Source: Qingshengfaniella alkalisoli
GTDB taxonomy: Bacteria > Pseudomonadota > Alphaproteobacteria > Rhodobacterales > Rhodobacteraceae
Length of the DNA stretch: 64,000 nucleotides
Direction of reading: 5' to 3'
Assembly: GCF_007855645.1 (NCBI RefSeq)
Contig: NZ_CP042265.1
Span: 372,001 to 436,000, forward strand
Part shown: one piece after another, positions 61,054-64,000 of the stretch
Layout: the number at the start of each line of letters is the position of its first letter
How positions within the stretch are numbered: the stretch's first letter is position 1
The notes under the pieces: generated by a model
Seen by the model: the letters and a program-made list of their open reading frames with translations, nothing else
Database searches by the model: none
Told to the model about the DNA's origin: nothing
Made by a program: the position numbers and the translations under genes

Positions 61054-61925
61054 GCCATTCCCATCCGGTTGAGCGTAACGCGCTGCAACGCACCGATCAG
61101 CCCGACCAAGACAGCTGCCAAAGCCGCGGCCATCAAGAGTGCACTCCAGATCTGGATGGTTTGGCCATAATAGCTGCCCGCCAGCAACCGCGCGCCAAGA
61201 CCTGCGACAGCCCCGGTCGGCAATTCACCCACAATCGCACCGACCAGTGACGCGGCCATTGCGATCTTCATCGAGGTGAACAGATAGGGCATCGAGGACG
61301 GCAACCGCAGTTTCCAGAAGCTTTCCGGCGCGCTCGCATTCCAAGTCCGCATCTGGTCAAGCTGCATCCGGTCCGGGCTGCGCAGTCCCTTCACCATACC
61401 GACAACAACTGGGAAAAAGGACAGATACATCGAGATCATCGCCTTTGGCAGCAGCCCGCTGATCCCCACGGCGTTCAGCACCACGATGATCATCGGTGCT
61501 ATGGCGAGGATCGGAATGGTCTGGCTGGCGATGGCCCATGGCATGACGCTCATATCCATCGTTCGGTTGTAGACGATGCCGATGGCCAACCCGATACCAA
61601 GCGCAGTCCCGAGCGCAAAGCCCAGAAGGGTCGAAGACAGGGTGATCCAGCTATGGTAGATCAGCGAGCGCTTGGAGGTGATGCTCTTTGCGATGGTCGT
61701 ATCCCACAACTCCCCCGCAACCTGATGCGGTGCGGGCAGTTTGGGTTTGTCCTGGTTCCACGTATCCGCGACCAGTTCCGTTGCGGTCAGTTGTACATCG
61801 GCACGTGTGGCCCGGTCATACGCCCAGGGCGCATTCAGCCAGACCGCTGCTGCGTACCAGATCGCGACAATCGCCAGAACGACGGTGACAATCGGTCCGA
61901 TCCGGTCCCAAACCCCTCGCATCAA
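61050..61925 (-). CDS. ABC transporter permease (BPD_transp_1)
   Basis: Second inner-membrane permease (291 residues) of the same importer. One N-terminal helix is followed by an about 75-residue periplasmic segment that the partner lacks, then the permease core with FPVVVGMVKGLRSPDRMQLD and the EAA-type loop FWKLRLPSSMPYLFTSMKIA, AASLVGAIVGELPTGAVAGL. It overlaps both its neighbours (ATPase upstream, permease downstream) by 4 bp, so all are translationally coupled; the two permeases probably form a heterodimer. Confidence 0.9.
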   Translation of the reverse strand: MMRGVWDRIGPIVTVVLAIVAIWYAAAVWLNAPWAYDRATRADVQLTATELVADTWNQDKPKLPAPHQVAGELWDTTIAKSITSKRSLIYHSWITLSSTLLGFALGTALGIGLAIGIVYNRTMDMSVMPWAIASQTIPILAIAPMIIVVLNAVGISGLLPKAMISMYLSFFPVVVGMVKGLRSPDRMQLDQMRTWNASAPESFWKLRLPSSMPYLFTSMKIAMAASLVGAIVGELPTGAVAGLGARLLAGSYYGQTIQIWSALLMAAALAAVLVGLIGALQRVTLNRMGMA

Positions 61926-62749
61926 ACCTGATCCCCATGACCAGCACGAAGCCCTTCGCGCACGCGGTGGGCGATTTCGATGAACTCCGGCGTGTCACGG
62001 ATATCAAGCGGCCGTTCACGCGGAAGCGGGCTTTCGATGATGTCAGTGATACGACCGGGCCTGGGTGACATCACCACGATACGCGTCGACAGGTAGACCG
62101 CCTCCGGTATCGAATGTGTCACGAAGCAGATCGTCTTGTTCGTGCGGTCCCAAAGTTGCAGCAGCTGCTCGTTCAGATGGTCGCGCACGATTTCATCCAG
62201 CGCCCCGAAAGGTTCATCCATCAGCAAGAGATCGGCGTCAAAGGCCAGGGCCCGCGCGATGGACGCCCGCTGCTGCATCCCGCCCGACAACTGCCACGGG
62301 TATTTCTTTTCGAAGCCCGACAGCTCTACCATGTCCAGAACCCGCGACACACGCTCCGCCTGTTCGGCCTTGCTGTAGCCCATGATCTCCAACGGCAGAC
62401 GGATGTTGCCCGCAATGGTCCGCCACGGGTAAAGCCCCGCCGCCTGAAAGACATAACCATAGGCGCGCGCCTTGCGTGCCTCCTCCGGGCTCGTGCCGTT
62501 AATCGTGATCGTGCCAGAAGTCGGCGTTTCCAAATCCGCCATCACGCGCAGAAACGTCGTTTTTCCACAGCCCGAAGGACCAATGAAACTGACAAAATCA
62601 CCCTTCTGAATATCGAGGTCCACACCCTTGAGCGCGTGAACCGGACCATCGGCCGTCTCGAACGTCAGATCCACACCCTCGGCGGAAACAACCGTCTCGG
62701 TCGCTTCACCGGTCATGTCTTGAAACCCACTGCGTGGCTGAACAACCAT
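61922..62749 (-). CDS. ABC transporter ATP-binding protein
   Basis: Nucleotide-binding subunit of 275 residues of the NitT/TauT (SsuB-like) class. Walker A FIGPSGCGKTTFLRV, Q-loop YGYVFQAAGLYPWRT, signature LSGGMQQRASIARALAFDAD, Walker B LLLMDEPFGALDE and H-loop FVTHSIPEAVYL are all intact. The frame is open from 62773, but ATG 62749 has GAGGGG at the right distance and is preferred. It overlaps the permease gene by 4 bp and follows the dihydropyrimidinase gene on the same strand. Confidence 0.93.
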   Translation of the reverse strand: MVVQPRSGFQDMTGEATETVVSAEGVDLTFETADGPVHALKGVDLDIQKGDFVSFIGPSGCGKTTFLRVMADLETPTSGTITINGTSPEEARKARAYGYVFQAAGLYPWRTIAGNIRLPLEIMGYSKAEQAERVSRVLDMVELSGFEKKYPWQLSGGMQQRASIARALAFDADLLLMDEPFGALDEIVRDHLNEQLLQLWDRTNKTICFVTHSIPEAVYLSTRIVVMSPRPGRITDIIESPLPRERPLDIRDTPEFIEIAHRVREGLRAGHGDQV

Positions 62750-62807
62750 CTGCGTCCCCTCGCTTGCGCGCATCCGTATGACGCGGCGTTGGCTAGGCGT
62801 TTCACCG

Positions 62808-64000
62808 TCACACGCCGCTGGCGGGAATGCCCGTACGTTCCACCCTGCGAGGCGCCGTCAATTCCTTCCACGTGGACAAGGCCTTGTTCACAGGCGTGTT
62901 CGGCGCCCGCATCACAAATTCGCCATGCCCTTCCTCGGCACGGATTTCGCCGTCATGCACGGCCACCTTTCCGCGTGTCAGCGTGAAGCGCGGCAGGCCT
63001 TTCACTTGCTGGCCCTCGAAGACATTGTAATCGATCGCGGATTGCTGGTTGTTGGCCGAGATCGTCTTTTCCCTGGCCGGATCCCAGACAACGATATCGG
63101 CATCCGCACCGACGAGGATCGCGCCCTTCTTCGGGTAGCAATTCAAGATTTTCGCAATGTTCGTCGAGGTCACCGCGACGAACTCATTCGGCGTCAACCG
63201 GCCCGTTTCCACCCCATGCGTCCAAAGCATCGGCATGCGATCTTCGAGTCCACCCGTCCCGTTCGGAATTTTGGTAAAGTCACCAACGCCATAGCGTTTC
63301 TGATCGGTCGTAAAAGCACAATGGTCCGTCGCGACGACCGACAGGCTGCCCGACTGCAGCCCGGCCCAAAGGCTGTCCTGATGCTTCTTGTTGCGGAAAG
63401 GTGGCGACATCACACGCCGCGCGGCGTGGTCCCAGTCCTTGTCGAAATACTCGCTCTCATCAAGCGTCAGATGCTGGATAAGCGGCTCGCCATACACCCG
63501 CTTGCCCTGCGTCCGGGCGCGTCGGATCGCTTCATGCGATTCCTCGCACGAGGTATGCACGACGTAAAGTGGCACGCCCGCCATATCCGCGATCATGATG
63601 GCGCGATTGGTGGCTTCGCCTTCGACCTCTGGCGGACGGGAATAGGCGTGCGCCTCGGGGCCGTTATTGCCTTCCTCCATCAGCTTGCGCTGTAACTCGG
63701 CCACCACGTCGCCATTCTCGGCATGGACTAAGGGTGTCGCGCCAAGCTCTGCACAACGCTTGAACGATACATACATCTCGTCGTCATTCACCATGAGCGC
63801 GCCTTTATAGGCCATGAAATGCTTGAAGGTGTTGATGCCCTTGTCGCGCACCACGGTTTCCATCTCGTTGAAGACCTGCTCACTCCACCACGTAATCGCC
63901 ATGTGGAAAGAATAGTCGCAGTTCGCGCGGGTGGATTTATTGTCCCACATCTGGATCGCATCCAGCAGCCCCTGCCCCGGCGACGGCAGCGCGAAGTCCA
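62808..64000 (-). CDS. hydA: dihydropyrimidinase/hydantoinase (partial, N-terminus beyond window end)
   Basis: Zinc amidohydrolase that opens dihydropyrimidines to N-carbamoyl-beta-amino acids in reductive pyrimidine breakdown. About 397 C-terminal residues are visible of about 480 in the family; the frame is open to the window edge (FALPSPGQGLLDAIQMWDNK precedes the first internal ATG at 63950). Signatures: VPLYVVHTSCEESHEAIRRA, the metal-ligand region LSVVATDHCAFTTDQKRYG, GGLEDRMPMLWTHGVETGRL and GADADIVVWDPAREKTISAN. The carboxylated lysine region lies outside the window. It heads the transporter operon, so uptake and degradation of a pyrimidine are coupled. Confidence 0.94.
   Translation of the reverse strand, partial: DFALPSPGQGLLDAIQMWDNKSTRANCDYSFHMAITWWSEQVFNEMETVVRDKGINTFKHFMAYKGALMVNDDEMYVSFKRCAELGATPLVHAENGDVVAELQRKLMEEGNNGPEAHAYSRPPEVEGEATNRAIMIADMAGVPLYVVHTSCEESHEAIRRARTQGKRVYGEPLIQHLTLDESEYFDKDWDHAARRVMSPPFRNKKHQDSLWAGLQSGSLSVVATDHCAFTTDQKRYGVGDFTKIPNGTGGLEDRMPMLWTHGVETGRLTPNEFVAVTSTNIAKILNCYPKKGAILVGADADIVVWDPAREKTISANNQQSAIDYNVFEGQQVKGLPRFTLTRGKVAVHDGEIRAEEGHGEFVMRAPNTPVNKALSTWKELTAPRRVERTGIPASGV

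Overview
The window looks like a chromosomal segment of an alphaproteobacterium, most probably a marine Rhodobacterales/Roseobacter-type organism. The reasons are the moderately high GC, frequent GTG and TTG starts, a Sinorhizobium-like exo gene set with an ExoX-type small protein, a nadABC operon and a pyrimidine-type ABC transporter/dihydropyrimidinase operon. No rRNA, tRNA or CRISPR was seen. Both window ends cut a gene (an aldo/keto reductase at the left, a dihydropyrimidinase at the right).

Layout. 0-9 kb is housekeeping: aldo/keto reductase and divergent AraC regulator, a YeiH-type permease coupled to a LysR regulator, minCDE, and a lipid-kinase-like protein coupled to a metallophosphoesterase. 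8.4-25.3 kb is a surface-adhesion locus: a small OmpA-domain protein, a TolC-type channel, a type I secretion ABC exporter and its HlyD-type adaptor, convergent with an 11.1-kb gene for a 3704-residue acidic repeat protein that ends in RTX repeats. 26.0-41.9 kb is an exopolysaccharide locus of succinoglycan type (ExoL, Y, F, T, V, Q, K, O, X, P, M and A-like proteins) with two departures: a Stf0-type sulfotransferase takes the place where modifying acyltransferases might be expected, and the ExoO-like transferase is fused to a second GT2 domain.

41.9-52.4 kb is a visibly different, GC-richer and partly decayed segment. It holds a very large Na+/H+ antiporter with a cyclic-nucleotide-binding-like tail, a CNNM/CorC-type protein, a 5'-truncated Ca2+/Na+ exchanger, an SLC13-type permease with RCK_C domains, several gene fragments and a broken IS110-family transposase. 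I read it as an acquired ion-homeostasis island undergoing decay. 52.5-55.2 kb carries a classical autotransporter with a Pro-Asp-Thr repeat linker. 55.7-59.1 kb is nadA-nadB-nadC. 59.2-64 kb, on the minus strand, is dihydropyrimidinase, ABC ATPase, two permeases and an NMT1/THI5-like binding protein.

How it works together: the exporter is expected to secrete the giant adhesin across both membranes; the exo proteins assemble, polymerise, export and trim an acidic (pyruvylated and probably sulfated) polysaccharide; with the autotransporter they form a surface-colonisation/biofilm matrix region. The best candidates for something not previously described are the giant repeat protein with its unusual flanking DNA elements and the sulfated succinoglycan-like polysaccharide pathway with a fused glycosyltransferase. 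All functional statements are from reading the sequence; no database search was run.
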